DNA from: an uncultured Clostridia bacterium
GTDB lineage: Bacteria; Bacillota; Clostridia; UMGS1883
Length of the DNA: 64,000 bases
Assembly: GCA_934476455.1 (NCBI GenBank)
Contig: CAKSNY010000009.1
Span: 1-64,000, forward strand
Direction: 5' to 3'
Position numbers and translations under genes: made by a program. Positions 33,000 through 41,196 of the stretch are shown piece after piece. The notes beneath the pieces were generated by a model, which did no database searches, had not been told where the DNA came from, and saw only the letters and a program-made list of their open reading frames with translations. How positions within the stretch are numbered: position 1 is the first letter of the stretch; every line of letters starts with the position of its first letter.

Positions 33000-33176
33000 A
33001 TGACAGCATTTGTATGGATACTTGCCGCCCTATGGGTATGGGCAGGAATATACACGGCGTCGTATACGGTGTATTGCTTTAAGCAGCGTGATGTGCAAAG
33101 CGGCGTTAATATGCTTTTATGTATCTTTGCGGGAAGTGTTTTATGCGTTATATATTTAATAAAGGCGGTCACGTAA
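33000..33176 (+). CDS. 58-residue two-helix protein, candidate receptor D subunit
   Basis: A small gene with GAGGAGG ten bases upstream, starting two bases after the C-subunit stop. It encodes TAFVWILAALWVWAGIYTAS (helix 1), a short polar loop CFKQRDVQSG, then VNMLLCIFAGSVLCVIYLI (helix 2). Some Bacillus germinant receptor operons have a fourth gene for a D subunit of about 60-80 residues with two membrane helices. Size, topology and position fit. Sequence homology to those proteins could not be checked. Its stop codon lies inside the operon's terminator stem. Confidence 0.7.
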   Translation: MTAFVWILAALWVWAGIYTASYTVYCFKQRDVQSGVNMLLCIFAGSVLCVIYLIKAVT

Positions 33177-33197
33177 TTTTCATTACGTGACCGCCTT
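33162..33197. terminator. Bidirectional terminator, ger operon / 61-residue gene
   Basis: AAGGCGGTCACGTAAT (33162-33177) pairs perfectly with ATTACGTGACCGCCTT (33182-33197) around TTTC, a 16-bp stem. It lies between convergent genes and includes the stop codon of the small ger ORF. On the minus strand CCTTTATTAAATA follows, a weak U-rich tail. Confidence 0.75.
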
Positions 33198-33211
33198 GGC
33201 GTGTACGTCTG

Positions 33212-33397
33212 TTAAATAAGCCCGTATCCTTTGGATATCCGCCCGGAATAATAGCTTTCATCTTTTTCCTCATCAAGGATTGAATCCTCGTCTTCTAAAA
33301 TCTCGTCATAAACCTTATCCTCCGAAACATCTGCCATTTCTGAATATGCGCGGTCTGTCATTCGCCTAAAGAGCTTTTGTGCGCCGTTTTCTTTCAT
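33212..33397 (-). CDS. Hypothetical acidic protein, 61 residues
   Basis: Not recognised. MKENGAQKLFRRMTDRAY is basic; the centre is acidic (VSEDKVYDEILEDEDSILDEEKDES); the end is YYSGRISKGYGLI. No membrane segment or Cys. It has a good ribosome binding site (AGGAGG) and is probably real. It follows the 238-residue membrane protein gene by 29 bases in the same direction and may be co-transcribed. Confidence 0.6.
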   Translation of the reverse strand: MKENGAQKLFRRMTDRAYSEMADVSEDKVYDEILEDEDSILDEEKDESYYSGRISKGYGLI

Positions 33398-33426
33398 AAA
33401 AACAACCTCCTGTAAGCAAATATATT

Positions 33427-34143
33427 TTATTCAAGAATTATAGCCTCCGAGTCGCCGCTGTTTTTAACAACTCCGTTGTTATTATGTGCAGGTGCGGACG
33501 AATTATTACCGCTGCTCTGCGAAGAACTGGAAGAGCTTTGGTTTTTACCGCTCTGCTGTGAATTTGTTCCGCTTTTTTGTGTTGTGCTGCCGCTTTGTGT
33601 GCTGTTTGATGCGGCGGGCTTTCTTCGCTGCGGTGAAGCTGCAGAGCCTTGCGTGTTCTTTTTAGGCTGAGCGGCGGGTGTGATTTTTTCCTCCTCGTCA
33701 TTGCTTTCTGCGTTGGACGAAACGGGCGACTTTGCCGCACTGCGGTTAAGCACCGTGGAATCCTCCTCATCTTTTGAAGGCTTTTTATCGGATTTATCCG
33801 CAGATGACGCGTCTTTTTCGGACGCGTTTTTATCGGATGCATCATCGGCGGTGTCGTTTTTATCTGTGCTGCTTTGCTCGTCCTTTGCCTGCGGCTTAAA
33901 TGCCTGCTGCGGCGTTGCCGTAAAGAACATATACGAACCGACAAAGAACACAACGAACACCAAAATAAAGCTTAAAAATGTAACAAGCGCGGTAAGCTTT
34001 GTTTTTTTTCTGCTTCTTTTCTTTGTCATCATATCTCTTTTCGCGGGGGCGTTGTCATTAAAACGGTTTTCCACAAGCTGCTCAACCGTTTCGTCGTCTA
34101 TTCTCTTTCTTGTGTCGCGTGTATCGCTGTTTTTTTCTGCCAT
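33427..34143 (-). CDS. Hypothetical bitopic membrane protein with Ser/Asp-rich tail
   Basis: 238 residues, not recognised. The N-terminal ~48 residues are charged and end in a KKRSRKKTK stop-transfer patch. A single helix follows (~50-75, ALVTFLSFILVFVVFFVGSY). The rest is low complexity: first an Asp/Lys/Ser alternation (DKNDTADDASDKNASEKD), then Ser/Gln/Asn/Gly runs (QSSSSSSQSSGNNSS), ending GDSEAIILE. The positive-inside rule puts the tail outside the cytoplasm. It may be a wall-spanning or spore-surface linker. It lies 41 bases after addA on the same strand. Confidence 0.65.
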   Translation of the reverse strand: MAEKNSDTRDTRKRIDDETVEQLVENRFNDNAPAKRDMMTKKRSRKKTKLTALVTFLSFILVFVVFFVGSYMFFTATPQQAFKPQAKDEQSSTDKNDTADDASDKNASEKDASSADKSDKKPSKDEEDSTVLNRSAAKSPVSSNAESNDEEEKITPAAQPKKNTQGSAASPQRRKPAASNSTQSGSTTQKSGTNSQQSGKNQSSSSSSQSSGNNSSAPAHNNNGVVKNSGDSEAIILE

Positions 34144-34184
34144 AAAACATACCTCCCGTTCGGACAGAGTTTTATCATACCTCT

Positions 34185-37100
34185 TTACAATTCTATTATA
34201 TCATTTTTATACAGCAAGTAAAGATATTTTTTAATGTTTTTATCTTTAAATTTTTTCCTGAGCGCTGTCTCATAAAATGAAAGCTGCTTTTCATATCGCG
34301 GCAGTATTTCGGACGGGGAATTGTAGACATCTGTCTTGTAATCCACCAAAGAAATACCATTGTCCTCCTCAAAAAAGCAATCTATAACGCCCTGAACGCA
34401 TATCTTTTCACCTGCGGGTGCGCCTTCGCCAAGGCACGACGAATCCGCGTAAATTACAAACGGTTCTTCACGATACAGCTTTTTTGCGTTTTTCATACGT
34501 TTCCCGATGGGGGAGGAAAGAAAGGCATCTATTTTTGAAAAATCTATTACGTCGTATTCCTCCTTCGTTAAAATGCCGTTTTCCAAAAGCCTTTTGCATT
34601 GTTCCTTTGCAGAGGGGCAGTCAAATGAAATATATTGCAGTACCTTGTGGTGAGCCGTGCCGTAGAAGGTTCCGTGCGATTCCGGTAAAGAATTTTGCGG
34701 CTTATGCAGCGCAATATGCGCGGCGCTGCCGCTTTTTAATGTGTGCAGCGGATTTTTTTCGTCAGATGCAAGGTTTATGTCAAAAGATTTAAGCTGTGTT
34801 ACGGAAGCCTTTGCGGGAACGGGTATTGCACGGAGGTTCGGGTATGTAAAATCAAGAAGGTTTGTTACAGCGTCATTCTCTTTGAAATCTATTGTTTTAT
34901 CGCTTCTTTCGCTTTCGGGCAGCTCTTCGGAATTTATTGTGACAATTCGCGTGTTCCAAAAACGGTCTGCGCCGTGTCCGTAAGACAGAGCAAGCATTTT
35001 CATATAGTTGTTTGCAGACATAACCTCGTTTGAGGTTGGGGCTTTCAGCATATCAAAGGTGCTGCCGAAAAAAGCGTCCTCATCCTTAACCGCGCACACC
35101 GTATAAAGCCTTTCACGCGCACGTGTAAGAGCAACGTACAGAAGCCGCATTTCCTCTGCCGTATTTTCGGTTGTACATAGGGCTTTTAATGCATTTGACA
35201 TAGGCGAGGGGTATTTGCAGCGAAGGGCGCTGTCTATAACGTCAAGCGCAATTCCGCCGCTGTTAAGTATTAAACCGCCTGCGCTGCCGCGCGGTGTGAT
35301 AAACGTTTTTTCGCACGCGCACAAAAATACTACCGGAAATTCCAGCCCCTTTGATTTGTGGATGCTCATAATACGGACAACGTTCATACGCTCGCTCACA
35401 CATTTTGCTTCGCTCCCTGCGCTGCTTGTGTTTTTTACCTTTTGCACAAAGTTTATAAAGCCGAACAGACCGCGTCTGCCGGAGCGTTCAAATTCCTCTG
35501 CCTTGTCTAACAAAAGCTCGAGATTTGCGCGGCGCATCTGTCCGTCGGGGAATGAAAGCGCCGTTGTGAAAATGCCTGTATCCTCATAAATTTTTTGCAG
35601 CAGAGAGCAAACGTCGCAAAAGCCTGCGGCAAGCCGCCACGATGAGAGAAGCGCGTTAAACGCACGGCATTTTCTTAAAAGGGCGCTGTCGGTTTCGTAT
35701 TTTCCGCTGCATATTCCGTAAAAAGAACGGTGAAAGCTCTCGCTTGAGGCAAGGCGTATTTTGAAAAGTTCGTTTTCGTCAAACATAAACATAGGGCTGC
35801 GAAGTGTGGAAGCAAGCGGGATGTCTGAAAGCGGGTTATCAATAAGCTTTAAAATTTCCAGAACCTGCGTAATCTCGCTTGTTTCGTAAAGTGTGTCGCC
35901 GCCGTCAAAATAACAGGGAATAAGCTTGTCCGTAAGCGCTTTTTCATATACTGCGCCGACCTTGTTTGCCGAGCGCAGCAAAACGGTAATATCGCAAAAG
36001 CGCAGGGGGCGCATTTCTCCGGCGTCGCTGTCAAAAACAGTAAAACCGCCCGACATCAGACGCAAAATTTCATCTGCGACAAACTGCGCCTGTTTAAGCT
36101 GCCCGTCCTCGCTGTTTTGTGCGTCCGTTACAAGCGCTATTTCACATGGGCTCTCATTTTCCTGCAGCGGATAAAACTCTGCACCGAAAACAAGCCTTTG
36201 AGCGTCGTTATAGTCAATCCCGCATATTTCGGATTTCATAATAGGCGCAAAGACGCTGTTTACACCGTCAATAATACATTTTCTGGAGCGAAAATTTTTG
36301 GAAAGTGTAATTTTGCGCATCTGGGCGTTTACATTTTCAGAAGAATTTTGGCATCGGCTCATAAAAATAGAGGGGTCTGCATTTCTGAAACCGTAAATGC
36401 TTTGCTTTACATCACCTACCATAAAGGTGCGCCCTTTTGATATAAGCGAGAAGAGCGTATCTTGAAGCGCGTTTGAGTCCTGAAGCTCGTCTATGTATAT
36501 TTCGTCGTATTGATTTTTAAGTGCCTCGCCGACGTCGGAAAGCGTTTCTCCGTCGGGGGAAATTATACTCAGCGCAGTATGCGCGCAGGCGGAAAAGTCT
36601 AAAATACGGCGCGCCGTCATCTTTTCATAATAAAGCCTGTCCGTAAGAAGCACCGCACTGCAAAGGGCAAAAACGGTGTCTGAAAGTGTGGCGCGCAGTT
36701 TTTCACATTCGGTGTCTGAAAAAAGCAGCAGACTGTCAAGCGTTTCCTTTACGGCTTTTCGCACAGAGTCTATAACTTTTTTTGCGTTTGCGGCACAAGC
36801 GGCGTCACAGCCGCGTTTTTTACCCTTCAATGCGGGGAAAAGCGGCTCGCCGAGGTAAATTTCACGCATCTGTTTTGCATCTTTTGCATTTAGCAGCATA
36901 TCAAGCCTTTCGCACACGGAATAAAGGTAAGCTTCATATCCTATGGCATAGCTTTCGCAATACTCCGCCGTTTCGTAAAGGGTTTTGCGGGCGGAGGAAA
37001 TCGTGCGCAAAATTTCGCGGCTTGAAACGGCGGCAAAAAACGTGTCGCCGTACGGTATGTCCGAATTGTACTGCGCAAAAACGCTTTTAAGCCATTTTTC

Positions 37101-37793
37101 GGGGTATGCCTCCGCCATAGCTTTGTTGTGAAGGGCTAAAATCATATCGGTATAATCGCCTGCAAATTCGCTTTGCTGCGAAAAAGTAACATCTCGCTTT
37201 TCGCTGCCGCATGTATCTGTAAGTGCGATAAATCCCTTTATTGCGCGGTTTAGGTCGTTTTCGTTTTCAAATATAGCTTTTGCGGTATTTGCCGCAAGTG
37301 TGTTTTCTTCGGAAAGGCGCTCTCCGTTTTGCAGCGCCGCGGCACAGAAAAAAGCGTTTACGGCGTCTTCAAGAGCCTCAAACTTAAGAAGCGTAAGCTC
37401 GCCGCTTTCACCTATCGAAATATCTGCCGGAAGATCTGCTTTAAAAAAGTTCCGCCTTACAACGTCATAGCAAAATGAATCTATTGTGCTGATTTGCGCA
37501 CTGCCGAGAAGCGAAAGCTGCCTTTTGAGAGCCAACGCGCTTTTGGGGTCTTTTTCCTCCCGCACGGCGGTGCGAAGAGCCTTGGCAATACGTTCACGCA
37601 TTTGCGCCGCCGCCGCTTTTGTAAAGGTTACAATAAGCAGCTTATCGATGGAAACGGGGTTTTGTGTGTCTTTTAGGCGCTGTATAATGCGCGAGGTAAG
37701 CACCTGTGTTTTGCCGCTGCCCGCCGCCGCGCTTACAACAAGCTGCGCCGGCTTTGCATATATGGATTCGCGCTGTTTTTCTGTCCACTGCAT
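34185..37793 (-). CDS. addA: Helicase-nuclease AddA
   Basis: 1202-residue UvrD-like helicase with C-terminal RecB nuclease. Walker A VVSAAAGSGKTQVLTSRI, the DEAD-like box YIDELQDSNALQ, LSKNFRSR, MSIHKSKGLEFPVVFL and LLYVALTRARERLY are helicase motifs. The nuclease has GTAHHKVLQYI and GVIDCFFEEDNGISLVDYKTD-type GxxD...DYK residues. With AddB it resects double-strand breaks up to Chi. I use ATG 37793, seven bases after GGAGG; ATG 37799 abuts the site. addB's stop overlaps upstream. Confidence 0.94.
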   Translation of the reverse strand: MQWTEKQRESIYAKPAQLVVSAAAGSGKTQVLTSRIIQRLKDTQNPVSIDKLLIVTFTKAAAAQMRERIAKALRTAVREEKDPKSALALKRQLSLLGSAQISTIDSFCYDVVRRNFFKADLPADISIGESGELTLLKFEALEDAVNAFFCAAALQNGERLSEENTLAANTAKAIFENENDLNRAIKGFIALTDTCGSEKRDVTFSQQSEFAGDYTDMILALHNKAMAEAYPEKWLKSVFAQYNSDIPYGDTFFAAVSSREILRTISSARKTLYETAEYCESYAIGYEAYLYSVCERLDMLLNAKDAKQMREIYLGEPLFPALKGKKRGCDAACAANAKKVIDSVRKAVKETLDSLLLFSDTECEKLRATLSDTVFALCSAVLLTDRLYYEKMTARRILDFSACAHTALSIISPDGETLSDVGEALKNQYDEIYIDELQDSNALQDTLFSLISKGRTFMVGDVKQSIYGFRNADPSIFMSRCQNSSENVNAQMRKITLSKNFRSRKCIIDGVNSVFAPIMKSEICGIDYNDAQRLVFGAEFYPLQENESPCEIALVTDAQNSEDGQLKQAQFVADEILRLMSGGFTVFDSDAGEMRPLRFCDITVLLRSANKVGAVYEKALTDKLIPCYFDGGDTLYETSEITQVLEILKLIDNPLSDIPLASTLRSPMFMFDENELFKIRLASSESFHRSFYGICSGKYETDSALLRKCRAFNALLSSWRLAAGFCDVCSLLQKIYEDTGIFTTALSFPDGQMRRANLELLLDKAEEFERSGRRGLFGFINFVQKVKNTSSAGSEAKCVSERMNVVRIMSIHKSKGLEFPVVFLCACEKTFITPRGSAGGLILNSGGIALDVIDSALRCKYPSPMSNALKALCTTENTAEEMRLLYVALTRARERLYTVCAVKDEDAFFGSTFDMLKAPTSNEVMSANNYMKMLALSYGHGADRFWNTRIVTINSEELPESERSDKTIDFKENDAVTNLLDFTYPNLRAIPVPAKASVTQLKSFDINLASDEKNPLHTLKSGSAAHIALHKPQNSLPESHGTFYGTAHHKVLQYISFDCPSAKEQCKRLLENGILTKEEYDVIDFSKIDAFLSSPIGKRMKNAKKLYREEPFVIYADSSCLGEGAPAGEKICVQGVIDCFFEEDNGISLVDYKTDVYNSPSEILPRYEKQLSFYETALRKKFKDKNIKKYLYLLYKNDIIEL

Positions 37794-37795
37794 AC

Positions 37796-40700
37796 TCATT
37801 CCTCCGTTTCGTTTTCCAAAAGCTCCAGCACCTGTGCGTCGCTCAGCTTTTCTCTTGATGCTATGCTGCATCCGGCGAACGACTTGTCAAAGCGGCACAG
37901 CGCGCCGTAGTCGCACCAGGTGCATGCGCCCTCCTCGCATTGTATCGGGAAAGAGCCGCCGTTTATCTTATCGGCTGTTTTTATTATTGTTCTGCGAAGA
38001 TGTGAAAACATTTTGTTAAACTGTTTTTCGTTCATAACCTTGCGCGATGCAATGATTTTGTCGCCGCCCATATGCTCGTTCATATCGCAGCCTTCAAGAA
38101 CAATGCCGTTCATCCGCAGCTTTTTGTTTCGCAGGGCGGTTATTTCATCCTCCGTGGCATCCGGCGAAACGCTTACAATGGGGTCTGAAAGCGTGCAGTA
38201 CAGAATACCCGCCGGGCGGTAGCCGTTTTCACACAGGTTTGAAAGATACACAAAAAGCTGAAGCGAAACGCCGCTGTAAACATCACACAGAGAAATACTT
38301 TTTTCGCTGCTTTTATAATCAACTATCCTTGCAAAGCGCCCGATGGTTTTATTGGGCATTTCAAGCTCTATTGTGTCGGCACGGTCAATTCGCCCGCGCA
38401 GCGTTATCTTTTTTCCGTCGGGAAGCTTGAGCTTAAGCGGCTTAAACGTTCCGTCGTCGTCAAAGCTTATTTCATAGCCCAGCGGCACAAAATCACTGTT
38501 TTTAATGTGCCGCCACACGGTAAGGGCGCACTGCTGTGCAACGGCGCACAGCCTTTTAAAAAGCGCGTCTGTGCGAGGGGTTTCAAATATTGCTTCGTTA
38601 ACGCCGCAAAGCACCTGTTTTAATACGGTCGGCGTGTGCTCTTTTATAAATACGGAATCAATGGTTTTCCATGTATAGGGGATGTTATCTCTGTCTGTCA
38701 TTGTAGGAATAAAGGAAGAAAAGCTTTCCAAAAAATCGTGCAGAAACGAACCGCTGTCACTTACGTTTACCTCAAAAATTTTGCGCGGCTGAAGCTTTAA
38801 AAGGTATTTTGCATAAAACGAAAACGGGCATTTATTGTACGCTTCAAGCCGCGAAACGCTGGTTTTCATATCGCTCTTTGTAAACATTTCCATAAGGGTG
38901 GGGTCAATATTTTTTGTAAAGTTTCCGTAACGGAAAAGTGCCAGCGAAAGCCTGAGCGGTGCGCTGTATTTTTCATCGCGCAGAAAATATGCCGCCGCCG
39001 CCCGGACCTCTTCGGGCAGAGGGGCGCCGCCCACAATATGCTCGCGCAGCATAAACAGTGTTTTGTCGAATGCGGCAGCCTTTGCACCGGGTACGAAAAG
39101 CTCTTTCTTATCGGAAATATCGCTTGTATACTCTATATCGGGAAAAATTTCCGTCAGCCGTCCTATAATTTCGGAGGGCATTAAAACGCTTTGTGATAAA
39201 TCCGTAAGAGGATATGAAACAAAAAGTCTGTCGGAGGCGCAGGTAAGCGCGTCATACACAAGCAGTGTTTCGCTTTCCGCTTTGCAAAGCGTATTCGGCG
39301 GAAGCTCAATCCCGAGGGAGGACAGCTCCTCCTTATCGTTATCGGAAAAAATTCCGCTGTCTGTTATTGCCGCGGGAAAAACAAGGGCGTTTGTCCCGAT
39401 TAAAAATACGTTTTTTGCGGCGTGTCCTTTAAGGCGGTCTATGCTGCCGGCGTTTACACAGTCGATAGAACTTGGAATAGTGCCGATTTCAACACTGTCC
39501 GTTCCGCTTTGTATTATCGAATAAAATTCACGCGGGGAGAGGTCGCCCCCGGGAATAACGGCGCATATATCGTTTAAAATATCCACAATTATATTGTAAA
39601 CCTGTACCGTTTGCAGCGCGTAAAGGTTTTCACCGTTTTTTTCAAGGGCTTTTGCGCTTTCACGCACCTTTTTTTCAAGCGCGGAATTTTGCATAAAATT
39701 AAAAAGTGCGGCTGTGTATTCGGCAGCGTTTTTGGCATTGTCAAAGTCTTTTTTCAAAAGCTCCAGCGGTGCACAAACCCTTTTGCGAAGGTCGTTTATG
39801 TGCTTTAAATCATCCTCTGTGATAAAGCTTTGCCTTTCTTTGTCGGAGGAATACACCGCGTATCTGCGCGTAAAAGGTTTTGCCCAGCCGTATGAAGATA
39901 TGCCTGCGGCAAGACAATAGTTTTCAAGCTCGTCCGCCTCGCCGGGGTCTATGGGCGAAAACGGGCTTTTTATATATGAAAACATTGTTTCATACTTAAA
40001 TCCGAAAATAACCGTTTCCAAAACAGACGTAAGAAAAAGCGTTACACAGTGCCCCGAAAGTAAAACCTTTCTGTCAAGAAAAACAGGTATGTTATATCTT
40101 TTAAAAATGCGGTCAATCAGGGATTTGTAGGATTCTATGTCACGCGCAACAACTGAAATATCGCGGTAGCGCACGCCGTCTTTCACAAGCTTGCATATTT
40201 CACCGGCAACGGTATGTATCTCGGAAATTTTGTCGTTGGCGCAGTGAATGCGAAGCGAGCCGTCGCTGCCGGAAAAACGCATAAGCCCACCCGAAAAATA
40301 CGCTTTTTCAAGATGCCGCAGCATCGGTGAAACGTTAAGCGCGCTTTCGGGAAGAGAAACGCACCCTTCCATCTCGCAGCCGCAGGTTTTTGCAATGCGT
40401 ATAAGCTCGCTGTATGTGCGGAAAACACTTTTAAACTGCTCATCCTCATCAAAACAAAGCGAAACGCAAACCCTCGGAGAAAGAGTCATTATTACGCGTA
40501 AAAGCTCATATTCGGCAGGGTCAAAGTCGGAAAAGTTATCGATGTAAACATTTCTTCCTTCAAAATAGTTCTCCCCATTTTTACAAAGAAGCTGTGCGGC
40601 GCAGCTTAAGGCGTTGTGCCTGTCGTCAGCGCCGGTGCTTTTTAAAGCTTCAATATATGCACGGTAAATTACGCCGCAGTCGGAAAGCTTTTTTGAAAGA

Positions 40701-41131
40701 AGCTTATCGTCTGTTTTCTGTGCGGCATTTTCAAGCATTTGCGGCGTTATACAATATTTTCGGAAGGTTGTTACAAGGTCTGCCGCGGCGCCCGAAAGCT
40801 CGCTTTTTTTTACAAGCCCGTCAAAAAGGCGCAGGCGCTCGCCCTTTAAAGTGTTTGTGCTGTAGCTTACAAGCATTTTATATGCCGCTTCGTCGGGGAT
40901 AAAGGCGCCGCCGCCGTATTTTGAAAAAATACTGTCGGCAAGGCGCTCGAAACTCATTACCTGCGGATTGCCCAGCCCGCATACGCCGAAGCGGTCAATA
41001 AGCATTTTTTCCGCGGAAAACGAAAACTGCTCCGGAACTATGTAAACAGCCCCGGAGTTTTCCGACATATCGTTAAGCAGAAGCTGCGTTTTTCCGCTTC
41101 TGCTGCGTCCCGTAATAATTTTAAGCGACAT
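37796..41131 (-). CDS. addB: Helicase-nuclease AddB
   Basis: 1111-residue partner of AddA. The N-terminal Walker A is ITGRSRSGKTQLLL, followed by VPEQFSFSAEKML typical of AddB. The inactive helicase domain recognises Chi. The C-terminal nuclease has RGRIDRADT and IVDYKSS. The iron-sulfur cluster Cys are one near DPT/YNKCPFSFYAKYLL and three in CEEGACTWCDYGALCRF. ATG 41131 follows AAGGGGAGGG. It is translationally coupled to addA. Confidence 0.93.
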   Translation of the reverse strand: MSLKIITGRSRSGKTQLLLNDMSENSGAVYIVPEQFSFSAEKMLIDRFGVCGLGNPQVMSFERLADSIFSKYGGGAFIPDEAAYKMLVSYSTNTLKGERLRLFDGLVKKSELSGAAADLVTTFRKYCITPQMLENAAQKTDDKLLSKKLSDCGVIYRAYIEALKSTGADDRHNALSCAAQLLCKNGENYFEGRNVYIDNFSDFDPAEYELLRVIMTLSPRVCVSLCFDEDEQFKSVFRTYSELIRIAKTCGCEMEGCVSLPESALNVSPMLRHLEKAYFSGGLMRFSGSDGSLRIHCANDKISEIHTVAGEICKLVKDGVRYRDISVVARDIESYKSLIDRIFKRYNIPVFLDRKVLLSGHCVTLFLTSVLETVIFGFKYETMFSYIKSPFSPIDPGEADELENYCLAAGISSYGWAKPFTRRYAVYSSDKERQSFITEDDLKHINDLRKRVCAPLELLKKDFDNAKNAAEYTAALFNFMQNSALEKKVRESAKALEKNGENLYALQTVQVYNIIVDILNDICAVIPGGDLSPREFYSIIQSGTDSVEIGTIPSSIDCVNAGSIDRLKGHAAKNVFLIGTNALVFPAAITDSGIFSDNDKEELSSLGIELPPNTLCKAESETLLVYDALTCASDRLFVSYPLTDLSQSVLMPSEIIGRLTEIFPDIEYTSDISDKKELFVPGAKAAAFDKTLFMLREHIVGGAPLPEEVRAAAAYFLRDEKYSAPLRLSLALFRYGNFTKNIDPTLMEMFTKSDMKTSVSRLEAYNKCPFSFYAKYLLKLQPRKIFEVNVSDSGSFLHDFLESFSSFIPTMTDRDNIPYTWKTIDSVFIKEHTPTVLKQVLCGVNEAIFETPRTDALFKRLCAVAQQCALTVWRHIKNSDFVPLGYEISFDDDGTFKPLKLKLPDGKKITLRGRIDRADTIELEMPNKTIGRFARIVDYKSSEKSISLCDVYSGVSLQLFVYLSNLCENGYRPAGILYCTLSDPIVSVSPDATEDEITALRNKKLRMNGIVLEGCDMNEHMGGDKIIASRKVMNEKQFNKMFSHLRRTIIKTADKINGGSFPIQCEEGACTWCDYGALCRFDKSFAGCSIASREKLSDAQVLELLENETEE

Positions 41132-41159
41132 AAAAACCCTCCCCTTGCACTATAGCATC

Positions 41160-41188
41160 ATTATACTACAAGGAGAGGGCTTTTTCAA
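41160..41188 (-). promoter_or_regulatory. Promoter of addBA, overlapping the upstream gene's terminator
   Basis: Minus strand: TTGAAA (41188-41183), 17-base spacer, TATAAT (41165-41160). The same bases contain the arm CCCTCTCCTTG, complementary to CAAGGGGAGGG just before addB, which with TTTTT forms a terminator-like hairpin for the SPOCS-LysM gene. The addB ribosome binding site lies in that hairpin's 3' arm. Confidence 0.65.
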
Positions 41189-41196
41189 CAAAAATA

